A DNA stretch of 53,884 nt from assembly GCF_020055635.1 (NCBI RefSeq), contig NZ_JAIPUT010000028.1, positions 1 through 53,884 of the forward strand, written 5' to 3'. Both the position numbers and the translations under genes were made by a program. Shown here in pieces: positions 43,808 to 52,104 of the stretch. The stretch is from Marivita sp. (lineage in GTDB: Bacteria; Pseudomonadota; Alphaproteobacteria; Rhodobacterales; Rhodobacteraceae). Each line of letters opens with the position of its first letter. Position 1 is the first letter of the stretch. Under the pieces are notes generated by a model that made no database searches, was not told the DNA's origin, and worked only from the letters and a program-made list of their open reading frames with translations.

Positions 43808-44594
43808 TCCTGTCAGCCACCTCTGACACGGCGCGCATGACGAACGGTGTTCCGCAGACCCAGTCGACCGAGGTGTTGAGGACCGGGAACGCGGAAAGCG
43901 CCGGATGCGTCGCCATATTTTCCGACAGGGAAAACCCGTCGAAGGGGCGCGCCCCGATCAGCAAGTCGGGCTGGTTCAGAATGACCTGTTCCAGTGAAAG
44001 CGTGCCATTGCCCTGAAAACCCAATTCCACCGACAGGTTCCGTGCACCTGCCGCCGTGACGATATCGTGGCTCAGCGTTCCGGCACCCAGCGCGTATCCA
44101 TTCGGAAAGAAGAACGCGGCAAGCGGCGCGGTGTCGTCCGGTTCCGTCAAGGCCGCAAGGTCGCGCTCCAGATCAGACGCGATCTCATCGGCCCTGGCCT
44201 GCTGTTTCAGGATGTCGCCCATCATGCGGATTTCGTCAGGAATGTCCGACAACGCGGTTGTGACGGGAAACTGAACCACCTCGATTCCGATGGCGCGCAG
44301 CAGCCCGATCAGGGAGGGATCATCATAGACGTTGGCGACCACGACATCCGGATTGTCCACGGCGATGGATTCGGCCTGCCCGTTGTTCTTGGAAAATTGC
44401 CGTGCCGTTTCCGTCAGGACCGATGCGCGCGGGTCATCCGACAACTGGCTGAGGGAAATGACCTGCCCGGGGTCGGCCAGCAGCATCACAAGCTGGTCGG
44501 TACAGGCATTGACCGACACGACACGCGGCAGGTCGGAAGCGCTGGCCCACATCGGGGCCAGCACAAGGCTTGTCAGCGTCGCGAGACGCCACAT
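43785..44594 (-). CDS. btuF: Periplasmic cobalamin-binding protein, BtuF-like
   Basis: 269 residues with a short signal peptide (cleavage near WASA). Class III binding-protein fold with two lobes and a connecting helix; the start of the mature part, RVVSVNACTDQLV, is typical. It lies 3 bp after btuB and under the same B12 riboswitch, so B12 rather than haem or siderophore is the likely ligand. The inner-membrane partners BtuC and BtuD are not seen here. Confidence 0.82.
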   Translation of the reverse strand: MWRLATLTSLVLAPMWASASDLPRVVSVNACTDQLVMLLADPGQVISLSQLSDDPRASVLTETARQFSKNNGQAESIAVDNPDVVVANVYDDPSLIGLLRAIGIEVVQFPVTTALSDIPDEIRMMGDILKQQARADEIASDLERDLAALTEPDDTAPLAAFFFPNGYALGAGTLSHDIVTAAGARNLSVELGFQGNGTLSLEQVILNQPDLLIGARPFDGFSLSENMATHPALSAFPVLNTSVDWVCGTPFVMRAVSEVADRITDLRRD

Positions 44595-44597
44595 CGA

Positions 44598-46430
44598 TCA
44601 GAACGACGTTTCGATGCCGAAGCGGATGGTCCGCTCGGGCGCGTTGAAGCCGCGAACCGTTTCGTAAGACGTGTCGGCCACGTTATCGATGGCCCCGTAG
44701 ACCGACGCCGTGTCTGTAACGGCATAGCGTGCCGAGACGTCCCAGACGGTGTAATCCTCGAGCGGCGTCGGCGTGCCGAACCCGTCAAGCGTGTCGGCCA
44801 CGCGGATCATGTTGACACCGACCTGCAAGCGATCCGTGACATCGGCTTCGAGCGCCAGCGACAGGTCATGACGCGGAACCAGCACGACCCGGTTGCCATT
44901 GTTTTCCGCGTTGGTCAGCGTGTAGCCGCCCGACAGCCGCACCCGGTCGGTGATCCTGTAGGACCCGCTCAGTTCAAGACCCCGGGTTTCGGTCGTGCCA
45001 TCGGTCTGGATGTAGCACCCGAAAGCCTGCGACGGCAGGCAGTTCGGAGAAGACCCGAACCCGATCAGGTTCTCGATCTCGGACCAGAACAGCGTCGCCT
45101 TGACCGACCCGCGATCGCCGTAGCTGTGTTCGACCCCCAGATCGAAGCTCAGGCTCTCCTCCGGGTCGAGTGGCCGCGATCCGGCATAGGGACCAAAGCG
45201 CTCGTAGAGCGAGGGCGCGCGGTAGCCAGTGCCGAGCGAGGCGCGAACAATGGTCGCCTCGTTCAACTGATAGGACAGCGCCGCGCGACCCGAAAGCTGG
45301 CCGTCGAAATCCGAGTAATCGTCGTAGCGCAGGGTCAGCGACAGTTCGACCGCGTCGGAGGGCGTGGCTTTCAGTTCGGCGAAGACGGCGGAGTTCGACG
45401 CGTCATAAGCGTCACCATCCAGTTCGGCCCGCTCTTCTGTCCAGTCCGCCCCCAGTGCGATCGTCATGTTCGGTGATATGTCGCCTTGGGCCAGATAAGC
45501 CGCGATATCGCGTTCGCCAAGGAAGTTGCGCGTAAAGCCGTCGGCATCGAAGCGGTCGATCTCGTAGCGGCTGAAGGACAGCTCGTGCGACCAAGCCCCG
45601 GTCTGCATTTCGCCGAACATCCGCAATCCGCGCCGTGTCTCGTCGATCTCGCCGGTCGGGTCGAAATCGGACCGGTCGAATTCCGCAGTCCCGTCCGACC
45701 AGAGCCCGGTCAGACCGACTCGGATGGTATCGCTGATCTGGTATGCCGCAAAAAGATTGACGCTGCTTTGCTCGAAGCCATCGTTTTCATCGTCCGCCAC
45801 ACGCGCCGAGAAGCCCTCGGACGTGACGCGGCCGAGGCTCAAGGCCAGTTCGGTCCGGTCATCGAGATAGCCGAATCTCAGGTTGGCCGCGCGGGTTTCA
45901 AAGCTTCCGACCTCGACCTGCGCTTGCCCGGAGAACCCCGACACCTCGGGACGCCAGCTTTCGATCTCGACCACGCCGGCGATGGCGTCGGACCCGTAGA
46001 TGGCAGATTGCGTGCCCTTCACGACGGCGACACGATCCAGCGCGCCGGTCATCAGCGTGCCAAAATTGAAGGCGGTCTGCGGCCCCGACGGGTCGGTTAC
46101 GTCGATCCCGTCGATGCGTGCGCCGACATAAGGCCCGCTCAGTCCGCGGACACGGACCGTGGCACTGCCGCCCAGACCGCCATTTGCGCTGACGGCCACG
46201 CCCGGCAAAGCATCAAGGGCCGCGGTCGCGCCAAGCCCTGCGCGCAGGATGTCGTCGCTTTCGGCAACGTCGATCGTGGCACCCGTGGTGTCGAGGTTCG
46301 TGGGAAGCAGACCGCCGAAGACGACGATCTCTTCCAGTTCGATAACCGCGCCCCCCAGGTCCTGCGCTGCCGCTACGGACGGTGCGACAAGGGTGGTGCA
46401 AAGAAGTAGTTTGGTGGTGAGGCGTGCCAT
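44598..46430 (-). CDS. btuB: TonB-dependent vitamin B12 receptor BtuB
   Basis: 610 residues from the ATG at 46430, with a signal peptide (cleavage near VAAAQD). A TonB box EEIVVFG is at the mature N-terminus, followed by the plug domain (VRVRGLSGPYVGARIDG; KGTQSAIYGSDAIAGVVEI) and a 22-strand barrel ending in Phe (IETSF). It takes corrinoids across the outer membrane using TonB energy. The cobalamin riboswitch about 140 bp upstream confirms the substrate class. Confidence 0.92.
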   Translation of the reverse strand: MARLTTKLLLCTTLVAPSVAAAQDLGGAVIELEEIVVFGGLLPTNLDTTGATIDVAESDDILRAGLGATAALDALPGVAVSANGGLGGSATVRVRGLSGPYVGARIDGIDVTDPSGPQTAFNFGTLMTGALDRVAVVKGTQSAIYGSDAIAGVVEIESWRPEVSGFSGQAQVEVGSFETRAANLRFGYLDDRTELALSLGRVTSEGFSARVADDENDGFEQSSVNLFAAYQISDTIRVGLTGLWSDGTAEFDRSDFDPTGEIDETRRGLRMFGEMQTGAWSHELSFSRYEIDRFDADGFTRNFLGERDIAAYLAQGDISPNMTIALGADWTEERAELDGDAYDASNSAVFAELKATPSDAVELSLTLRYDDYSDFDGQLSGRAALSYQLNEATIVRASLGTGYRAPSLYERFGPYAGSRPLDPEESLSFDLGVEHSYGDRGSVKATLFWSEIENLIGFGSSPNCLPSQAFGCYIQTDGTTETRGLELSGSYRITDRVRLSGGYTLTNAENNGNRVVLVPRHDLSLALEADVTDRLQVGVNMIRVADTLDGFGTPTPLEDYTVWDVSARYAVTDTASVYGAIDNVADTSYETVRGFNAPERTIRFGIETSF

Positions 46431-46569
46431 GACATGGATCCCGGCCTGAACCGGCGCATCGCGCCGGAATGGTAACAAGTATCTGGAATGCACAGGCATC
46501 CGCAGACGGTGAAAGACACCACTACGGACGTGCCGCCGCCCTGTCGCACCCCGCGACCGGACTGGGTGT

Positions 46570-46738
46570 TGTCATACGGCAGGTCTCCTGACTTGCGGGT
46601 CTCGGCTCTGCTGGCCTTCCCAGTGCCCGTTCGGGCCCCAGTGGCAAAATCAGCGTCGCTCGCCGCTCACAGTTGCGGGGGCAGTCGCGGAATTTTCTTA
46701 CGAAGCACCGCGTTCCCTTTTCACCGGACGCTTTGACA
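46570..46738 (-). promoter_or_regulatory. Cobalamin (adenosylcobalamin) riboswitch
   Basis: Read on the minus strand, the order of conserved blocks is GGTGAAAAGGGAACGCGGTG, GACTGCCCCCGCAACTGT, GAGCGACG, the B12-box core TTGCCACTGG and CACTGGGAAGGC, then GAGCCGAGACCCG and AGTCAGGAGACCTGCC. This is the canonical B12 element, which lowers expression when cobalamin is abundant. It precedes btuB by about 140 bp. Ends are approximate. Confidence 0.94.
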
Positions 46739-46973
46739 CGCCCAGACCGTAAACAAGGCCATCTGCACCCGCGGCAACAGAGTCGTCAACCCGCGTCTGT
46801 GTTGGCGGCAGTGGTCGGTTTGTCTCAGGCGCTCCGTGTTGCAAAGTCAGGACACCAAGACCCGCATCCCGTGTCGCCCTTCACGACCACATTTGGCCGG
46901 ATGCCGCTTGCGGGTCCTGGGCGATCCACAAGCCCGTCGACAACCGATCTGCTGGACGGCTTTGCGAAAATAT

Positions 46974-46994
46974 TTCCGACAGATTTAGTCGGAA
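46974..46994. promoter_or_regulatory. Inverted repeat upstream of the iron-binding protein gene
   Basis: TTCCGAC (46974-46980) and GTCGGAA (46988-46994) are perfect complements separated by AGATTTA, 69 bp before the ATG. It is in the operator position for the iron-binding protein gene. I cannot match it confidently to Fur, Irr or RirA consensus. The rest of 46739-47063 holds the riboswitch leader's upstream region and no gene. Confidence 0.45.
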
Positions 46995-47063
46995 TGAGTT
47001 GATCGCCTGCGTGAATCATGTAACTGACTATTTTCGTAAAGAATACACACAACGGAGATTCTC

Positions 47064-48086
47064 ATGCGAGTCCTATGGACAACCTCGACGCTGGCCCTCG
47101 TTGCCAGCACCGCCCTCAGCACTGCCGCCATGGCCCAGGGAGAGGTGAACATCTACTCTTCGCGGCATTATGATAATGACCAGGTGATCTACGACGAATT
47201 CACCGAGCGGACAGGGATCACCGTGAACCGGATCGAGGGGGATGCGGACGAATTGATCGCGCGCCTGAATGCCGAAGGGCAGAACAGCCCGGCTGATATC
47301 TTCCTGACCGTCGATGCAGGGCGCATCTGGCGGGCAGACGAAGCGGGTCTGTTGCAACCCATCGACTCGGAGGTTCTCGAGAACCGCATTCCGGAACATC
47401 TGCGCCACCCCGACGGGCATTGGTTCGGCATGTCGCAACGCGCGCGGATCATCTTCTACGACAAGGAAGAGGTCGAAAACCCGCCGCAGACCTACGAAGC
47501 CCTCGCTGATCCGCAGTACGAAGGCCAAATCTGTATCCGGTCGTCCTCGAACGTCTACAACCAATCGCTGATGGCCTCGATCATCGCGGCCAATGGTGAA
47601 GAAGCCGCCAAGGACTGGGCGGAAGGCGTCGTCGCGAACATGGCGCGCGAACCGCAGGGCGGTGATACGGACCAGTTGCGTGGCGTCGTTTCCGGTGAAT
47701 GCGATATCGCTGTGGCCAACACCTACTATTTCCTGCGCGGCCTTGACGGCGGCGTCGATGGCTTGTCGGGCAGCACCGACATGTTCGGATGGGTGTTCCC
47801 GAACCAGTCGGGTCGCGGCGCACATGTGAACGTCGCAGCCATGGGTGTGACCGCAAACGCGCCGAACAAGGAGAACGCGGTTCAGTTTCTCGAGTTCATG
47901 ACATCCGACTTCGCGCAGAGTTACTTCGCGAACCAGAACAACGAATACGCTGCGGTTCCGGGCGTCGGCCTGGCCGAGAACCCTGCCAGCCTTGGTTTGT
48001 TCCGCATGGACGATGTCAACCTGTCGGTCTTCGGCGAGAACACGCCGCGTGCCCAAGAGATCTTCAACGAGGTCGGCTGGGAGTAA
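47064..48086 (+). CDS. Iron(III) ABC transporter substrate-binding protein (FbpA/FutA-like)
   Basis: 340 residues with a signal peptide ending at MAQG, cleaved before EVNIYSSRHYDND. The start of the mature protein and the paired tyrosines in ANTYYFLRG are typical of ferric-binding proteins that hold Fe3+ by Tyr residues, as FutA1/FbpA. CGGAG precedes the ATG. It converges on the iron permease gene, sharing a bidirectional terminator; the ATPase of the system is not here. Confidence 0.87.
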   Translation: MRVLWTTSTLALVASTALSTAAMAQGEVNIYSSRHYDNDQVIYDEFTERTGITVNRIEGDADELIARLNAEGQNSPADIFLTVDAGRIWRADEAGLLQPIDSEVLENRIPEHLRHPDGHWFGMSQRARIIFYDKEEVENPPQTYEALADPQYEGQICIRSSSNVYNQSLMASIIAANGEEAAKDWAEGVVANMAREPQGGDTDQLRGVVSGECDIAVANTYYFLRGLDGGVDGLSGSTDMFGWVFPNQSGRGAHVNVAAMGVTANAPNKENAVQFLEFMTSDFAQSYFANQNNEYAAVPGVGLAENPASLGLFRMDDVNLSVFGENTPRAQEIFNEVGWE

Positions 48087-48107
48087 GGACCCACGGAAGA
48101 CAACGGC

Positions 48108-48137
48108 AGAGGGCGCTCAGGCGCCCTCTTTTGTTTT
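48108..48137. terminator. Bidirectional intrinsic terminator
   Basis: GAGGGCGC (48109-48116), loop TCAG, GCGCCCTC (48121-48128), then TTTTGTTTT. It terminates the iron-binding protein gene. The permease stop codon lies within the loop on the other strand, so the stem is also part of the permease gene's last codons. Confidence 0.8.
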
Positions 48138-49796
48138 GCCCTGTTCGTTTCGGATGCGGCGACAGAGAAGGATGACCGGCAGGGTCCCTATGGCCACGAT
48201 GACCAGGCTTGGCACTGCGGCCCCAGACAACCGCTCGTCAGACGCCAGGCGATGCGCCTGAACAGCCAGGGTGTCAAAATTGAAGGGTCGCATGATCAGG
48301 GTCGCAGGCAATTCCTTCATCACGTCGACGAAGACGATCAACAATGCAGTGAAAAGGCTGGGACGCAAAAGCGGGAAATGCACGCGCCGCATCAAGCCCC
48401 ATTCATTTTGGCCCAGCACACGTGCCGCCGCATCCATGTTCGGATTGATGACGGCGACCCCGCCTTCATAAGCTCCGATGGCAGCAGCCAGAAAACGGAT
48501 CATGTAGGCGCAGACCAACAGCCAGATCGATCCCGTGAACAGCAAGCCCGTGGAGATATCGAAGGTCTCGCGCATATAGGCGTCCAGCGTGTTGTCAAAA
48601 TAGGCGAATGGCACCAGCAACCCCACCGCGATGACTCCACCGGGCACTGCATAGCCAAGCCGGCCGATATACAGAACGATGGTCGCGAAAAGGGATTTCC
48701 GGTTGCGTGCCAAGCTGCCGAACAGCAGCGCAACGGCAACGGTGATGACCGCGGCACAAAGGCCCAGCGTGACGGAGTTGCGGGCGAATTGCAGGTAACG
48801 CGGGCTGAACAGGCTTTGTTCGGACCCGATCGCCATCTCCGACAGCATGAAAACCGGCAGCAGGCATCCCAGGAACGCGGGCAAGAAGCAGGCGAGGAAC
48901 GCCAGGCCGCCGGACATGCCCCTGAGCGTGACGCGCGGCATCTGCTCGAACTTGCGGCCGAAGGCATAGCGCGCCTCGCCACGGTTGATCCGCTCGAGAA
49001 TGGCCAGGAGCAATGCAAACGCCAGAAGCCCGAGCGACAATTGCGCGGCAGCTGCGCGGTCGGCAAATGTGAACCAGCTCGAATAGATCCCCACCGCGAA
49101 GGTCTGCACGCCGAAATAGGACACCGTGCCGAAATCGGCGATGGTCTCCATGCCCACCAGCATGGCCCCCGAGGCAATCGCCGGGCGCGCCATCGGCAAT
49201 GACACCCGCCAAAACGCACCCAGCCGGGACTGACCCAGCGACCGCGCCGCATAGAAGGTCGTCGCGCTTTGTCCGGCAAAGGCCGCCCGCGCCAAAAGGT
49301 AGACATAGGGATAAAGCACCAGCGTCAGCATGGCCGCCGCCCCGCCCAATGACCGGATTTCAGGGAACCAGTAATCCCGCGGTCCCCATCCCGTCATCGC
49401 CCGCAACGTCGATTGCACGACACCCGGATGATCGAGAACATGCGTGTAGGCATAAGCCAGTACATAGGCGGGAAAAGCCAAGGGCAGCACCAGCGCGATT
49501 TCAAGAATGCGCCGCCCGCGGAAATCCGTGGTTGTGACAAGCCAGGCGGTCAGCGTCCCGATGATCGTGCTGAAGCAAACGACCAGCACCAAAAGCACCA
49601 AGGTCGCCCGTGTGAAGCGGCCAAGCACGGTTTCGGCGAGCGATTGCAGCGTATCGGTCGACCCGAGCAACGCGGCGATAAGCACGCTGATATGAGGCAA
49701 CACGCAGATCGCCGCGATGATGCCTGCAAGCACCCAAGGTATACGGCCGCGAAGCGAACGCGTGGGTGTTCCCGGATTGATCGTGATGTCAGCCAT
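48117..49796 (-). CDS. Iron(III) ABC transporter permease (FbpB-like, fused)
   Basis: 559 residues from the ATG at 49796. Two permease domains are fused in tandem with about twelve membrane helices, as in FbpB/SfuB/ThiP-type proteins. EAA-like loops occur in both halves (AARSLGQSRLGAFWRVSLPM and AARVLGQNEWGLMRRVHFPL). It forms the whole channel with one polypeptide. The binding-protein gene faces it; the ATP-binding subunit must be encoded elsewhere. Confidence 0.87.
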   Translation of the reverse strand: MADITINPGTPTRSLRGRIPWVLAGIIAAICVLPHISVLIAALLGSTDTLQSLAETVLGRFTRATLVLLVLVVCFSTIIGTLTAWLVTTTDFRGRRILEIALVLPLAFPAYVLAYAYTHVLDHPGVVQSTLRAMTGWGPRDYWFPEIRSLGGAAAMLTLVLYPYVYLLARAAFAGQSATTFYAARSLGQSRLGAFWRVSLPMARPAIASGAMLVGMETIADFGTVSYFGVQTFAVGIYSSWFTFADRAAAAQLSLGLLAFALLLAILERINRGEARYAFGRKFEQMPRVTLRGMSGGLAFLACFLPAFLGCLLPVFMLSEMAIGSEQSLFSPRYLQFARNSVTLGLCAAVITVAVALLFGSLARNRKSLFATIVLYIGRLGYAVPGGVIAVGLLVPFAYFDNTLDAYMRETFDISTGLLFTGSIWLLVCAYMIRFLAAAIGAYEGGVAVINPNMDAAARVLGQNEWGLMRRVHFPLLRPSLFTALLIVFVDVMKELPATLIMRPFNFDTLAVQAHRLASDERLSGAAVPSLVIVAIGTLPVILLCRRIRNEQGKTKEGA

Positions 49797-50069
49797 GAGA
49801 GTGTCGCTTTTCCGAAAAGGGCGCGCCCCATTTCCGATAGGTTCGGTCAGGTTTGAAACGGTCTTAACATCAGACGACCCCAAGCGAAATCGGAATTCCA
49901 GGTTTCAGATTGCGCAGGAAAGAAGAGGGGCGTTGCTTGTGCGACAAGAGGCTCCACGCCGCCGGGTCGGCGCGTCTTTCCCGTCGCATCTTTCCACTCG
50001 CAAGCAATTGAAACTCAGAGTGCATACCAAAGCAAATCTTAATCTTTCTCAAGTACGTCCTGCCGGATC

Positions 50070-51131
50070 ATGGCTACAATTTTCGACCTCATCGAAGTCA
50101 CGTATATCAGTCAGCATACCACTTATTCGCAGGCGAATGGCAACCTGCTGGGTGTAGCTGACGGGGCGGTCTCCTCGGAATTCGATGACGGTGAATTCGA
50201 TGAGCGTGACGTCTTTGTCCTCGATGGCGTGGCTTACCGGATCGACCTGATCCAGGAGCCGTCAAGCAGCGGCAGATTCACCGCGGCCGACGGCACCAAT
50301 CTCAGCTTCGACCCCCAGAGCGAAAGCAATCTCGATGTCATTTTCCTGACTGTTTCGAACGCCTCTGAAACCCGCCATTTCATCCTTCCCAGCGACCGCT
50401 ATGGCGATTTGAAGATCGCCGAAATCAGAACCGGTGAGTTGACCGATGTTGGCGGCAGCGACGCCGCCCTCGTTTCAACTCGAAACGACGATGTAAGTGT
50501 AGTTTGTTTCTGCGCTGGAACGAAGATCCGGCTTGGCAACGGGTCGGATATCGCCGTCGAAGCCCTCAAGATCGGCGACGATGTCGAGACACTCGATCGG
50601 GGCGCACAGACCGTCCGTTGGGTTGGGGGACGGTCTGTGCCGGTCACCACCATGTTGCGCTATCCGAAACTGCGACCGGTCTTCATCCCTTCCGGCGCGC
50701 TCGGTCCAAATGTCCCGGAACACGATCTTTATGTGTCGCCACAGCACCGGGTTCTGGTTCGCTCGCGCATCGCAGGTCGCATGTTCGAAACCGATGAGGT
50801 GCTGATTGCTGCCAAGCACCTGGTTGGCGTGAACGGGATCAGAACAGATCAATCTGCCTGGAACGTGACCTATCTGCATGTACTTCTGGACCATCACGAG
50901 ATCCTGCTCGCTAACGGTGCTTTTTGCGAGAGCCTGTTGCTCGGTCCACAAGGCCAAAGGTCGCTCGGCGCCCAAACCATGAAGGAGATCGCGCATCTCC
51001 TGAGTGTCGTGCGGGACCATCCTTCATGTCACGCAAGCGCGCGTCCCCTGATACAGGGGCGGCGAGCGCGTCGTCTGGCCCAACGCCACTTGCGAAACAG
51101 GAAATGCCTCTGTCATCCGGGATGCGCGTGA
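50070..51131 (+). CDS. Hint-domain protein
   Basis: 353 residues. A ~140-residue beta-rich N-terminal region of unknown type leads to a Hint (Hedgehog/intein) domain that begins VVCFCAGTKI, with nucleophile Cys146, and includes block-B-like SPQHRVLVRS. The domain appears complete, ending near residue 310 (HHEILLANGAFCESLLLG), followed by an Arg-rich tail. Such proteins are common in Roseobacters, often with secreted repeats. No standard signal peptide is seen. Autocatalytic cleavage at Cys146 is possible. The function is not known. Confidence 0.78.
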   Translation: MATIFDLIEVTYISQHTTYSQANGNLLGVADGAVSSEFDDGEFDERDVFVLDGVAYRIDLIQEPSSSGRFTAADGTNLSFDPQSESNLDVIFLTVSNASETRHFILPSDRYGDLKIAEIRTGELTDVGGSDAALVSTRNDDVSVVCFCAGTKIRLGNGSDIAVEALKIGDDVETLDRGAQTVRWVGGRSVPVTTMLRYPKLRPVFIPSGALGPNVPEHDLYVSPQHRVLVRSRIAGRMFETDEVLIAAKHLVGVNGIRTDQSAWNVTYLHVLLDHHEILLANGAFCESLLLGPQGQRSLGAQTMKEIAHLLSVVRDHPSCHASARPLIQGRRARRLAQRHLRNRKCLCHPGCA

Positions 51132-51149
51132 CGTCACGAAGCGCATGGA

Positions 51150-52103
51150 TCAGGCTGATCGCGTCTGCGCCGGAACCAGCACCGTCACGGCGAAATGCCG
51201 GTCCGGATCCGTGAGAAATTCGGCAACGTGCCACCCTGCCCCGGCTGCAAGATCCTCGACTGCGTTGCGGGTGTACTTGTGGCTGCTCTCGGTATGAATG
51301 CTTTCGCCTTCGTCAAACGCGATACGATCTGCGCCAAGGTGGATTTCTTGCACCTTGCGGCTGACCAGATGCATCTCGATCCGCGACAGGGCCGCGTTCC
51401 AGCGTGCGTCATGGGCAAATTCCTCGGTCTGGAAATCAGCACCCGCTTCACGGTTCATGCGATGCAGCAGGTTCCTGTTGAATTCGGCCGTCACGCCGGC
51501 AGGGTCGTCATAGGCAAGGATGAGCGTCCGTGGTGCCTTCACCAGGTCGACGCCAAGTATGAAGGCCGAGATGTCGGGCCAGGACCGGAGTCGGTTCAGC
51601 AGGTCCAGCGCCTCGGGCGGCTCGAGGTTGCCGATGGTCGAACCGGGAAAAAAGGCGACCTTGGGTGCCCCGTCGGTGGCTGACGGAAGCGCCAGGTCCT
51701 CCAGGAAATCGCCCACCAACGGAGCGACGGTCAGGGCAGGATACGCCCGGGCGAGATCGTCGGCGACGGAAAGCAGGAAGTCGCCCGACACGTCGATGGG
51801 GACATACGCGTCAAGCGTCTTGAGCGCCCCGAGCAGAATATGGGTCTTCGTGCTGGCACCGCTGCCAAGCTCGATCAACGCCGCGCCTTCAGGTACATAA
51901 GAGGCGATGGCGTCGATCTCGTGGCGCAGGATCGAAATCTCGGTGCGGGTCGGATAATATTCCGGCAGTTCGGTAATGCGCTGGAATATTTTGCTCCCTG
52001 CATGGTCATAGAACCACTTTGGATGCATCCGCTTGGGCTTTGCGCGCAGTCCGGCCAGCGCATCCATGAGAAGGGCGCGGTTCGAGACGAGGGGTTTGTC
52101 CAT
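51150..52103 (-). CDS. egtD: L-histidine N-alpha-methyltransferase EgtD
   Basis: 317 residues from the ATG at 52103; the longer open frame upstream lies within egtB. SAM-binding motif is ALIELGSGASTKTHILL, and the Methyltransf_33 features (FFPGSTIGN, KYTRNAVEDLA) are present. It trimethylates histidine to hercynine, the first step of ergothioneine biosynthesis. It begins 1 bp after the egtB stop, so the two are one operon. Confidence 0.92.
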   Translation of the reverse strand: MDKPLVSNRALLMDALAGLRAKPKRMHPKWFYDHAGSKIFQRITELPEYYPTRTEISILRHEIDAIASYVPEGAALIELGSGASTKTHILLGALKTLDAYVPIDVSGDFLLSVADDLARAYPALTVAPLVGDFLEDLALPSATDGAPKVAFFPGSTIGNLEPPEALDLLNRLRSWPDISAFILGVDLVKAPRTLILAYDDPAGVTAEFNRNLLHRMNREAGADFQTEEFAHDARWNAALSRIEMHLVSRKVQEIHLGADRIAFDEGESIHTESSHKYTRNAVEDLAAGAGWHVAEFLTDPDRHFAVTVLVPAQTRSA

Positions 52104-52104
52104 A

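Noticed and set aside
44067-45476. 469-codon plus-strand open frame
   Set aside because: Antisense to btuF and btuB; no recognisable domain and very high Arg content.
46488-46736. 82-codon plus-strand open frame
   Set aside because: It lies across the cobalamin riboswitch on the opposite strand and is better explained by that RNA.
51062-51131. Possible frameshift at the end of the Hint gene
   Set aside because: The Arg-rich tail (ARPLIQGRRARRLAQRHL) looks like a normal family C-terminus, so no disruption needs to be assumed.
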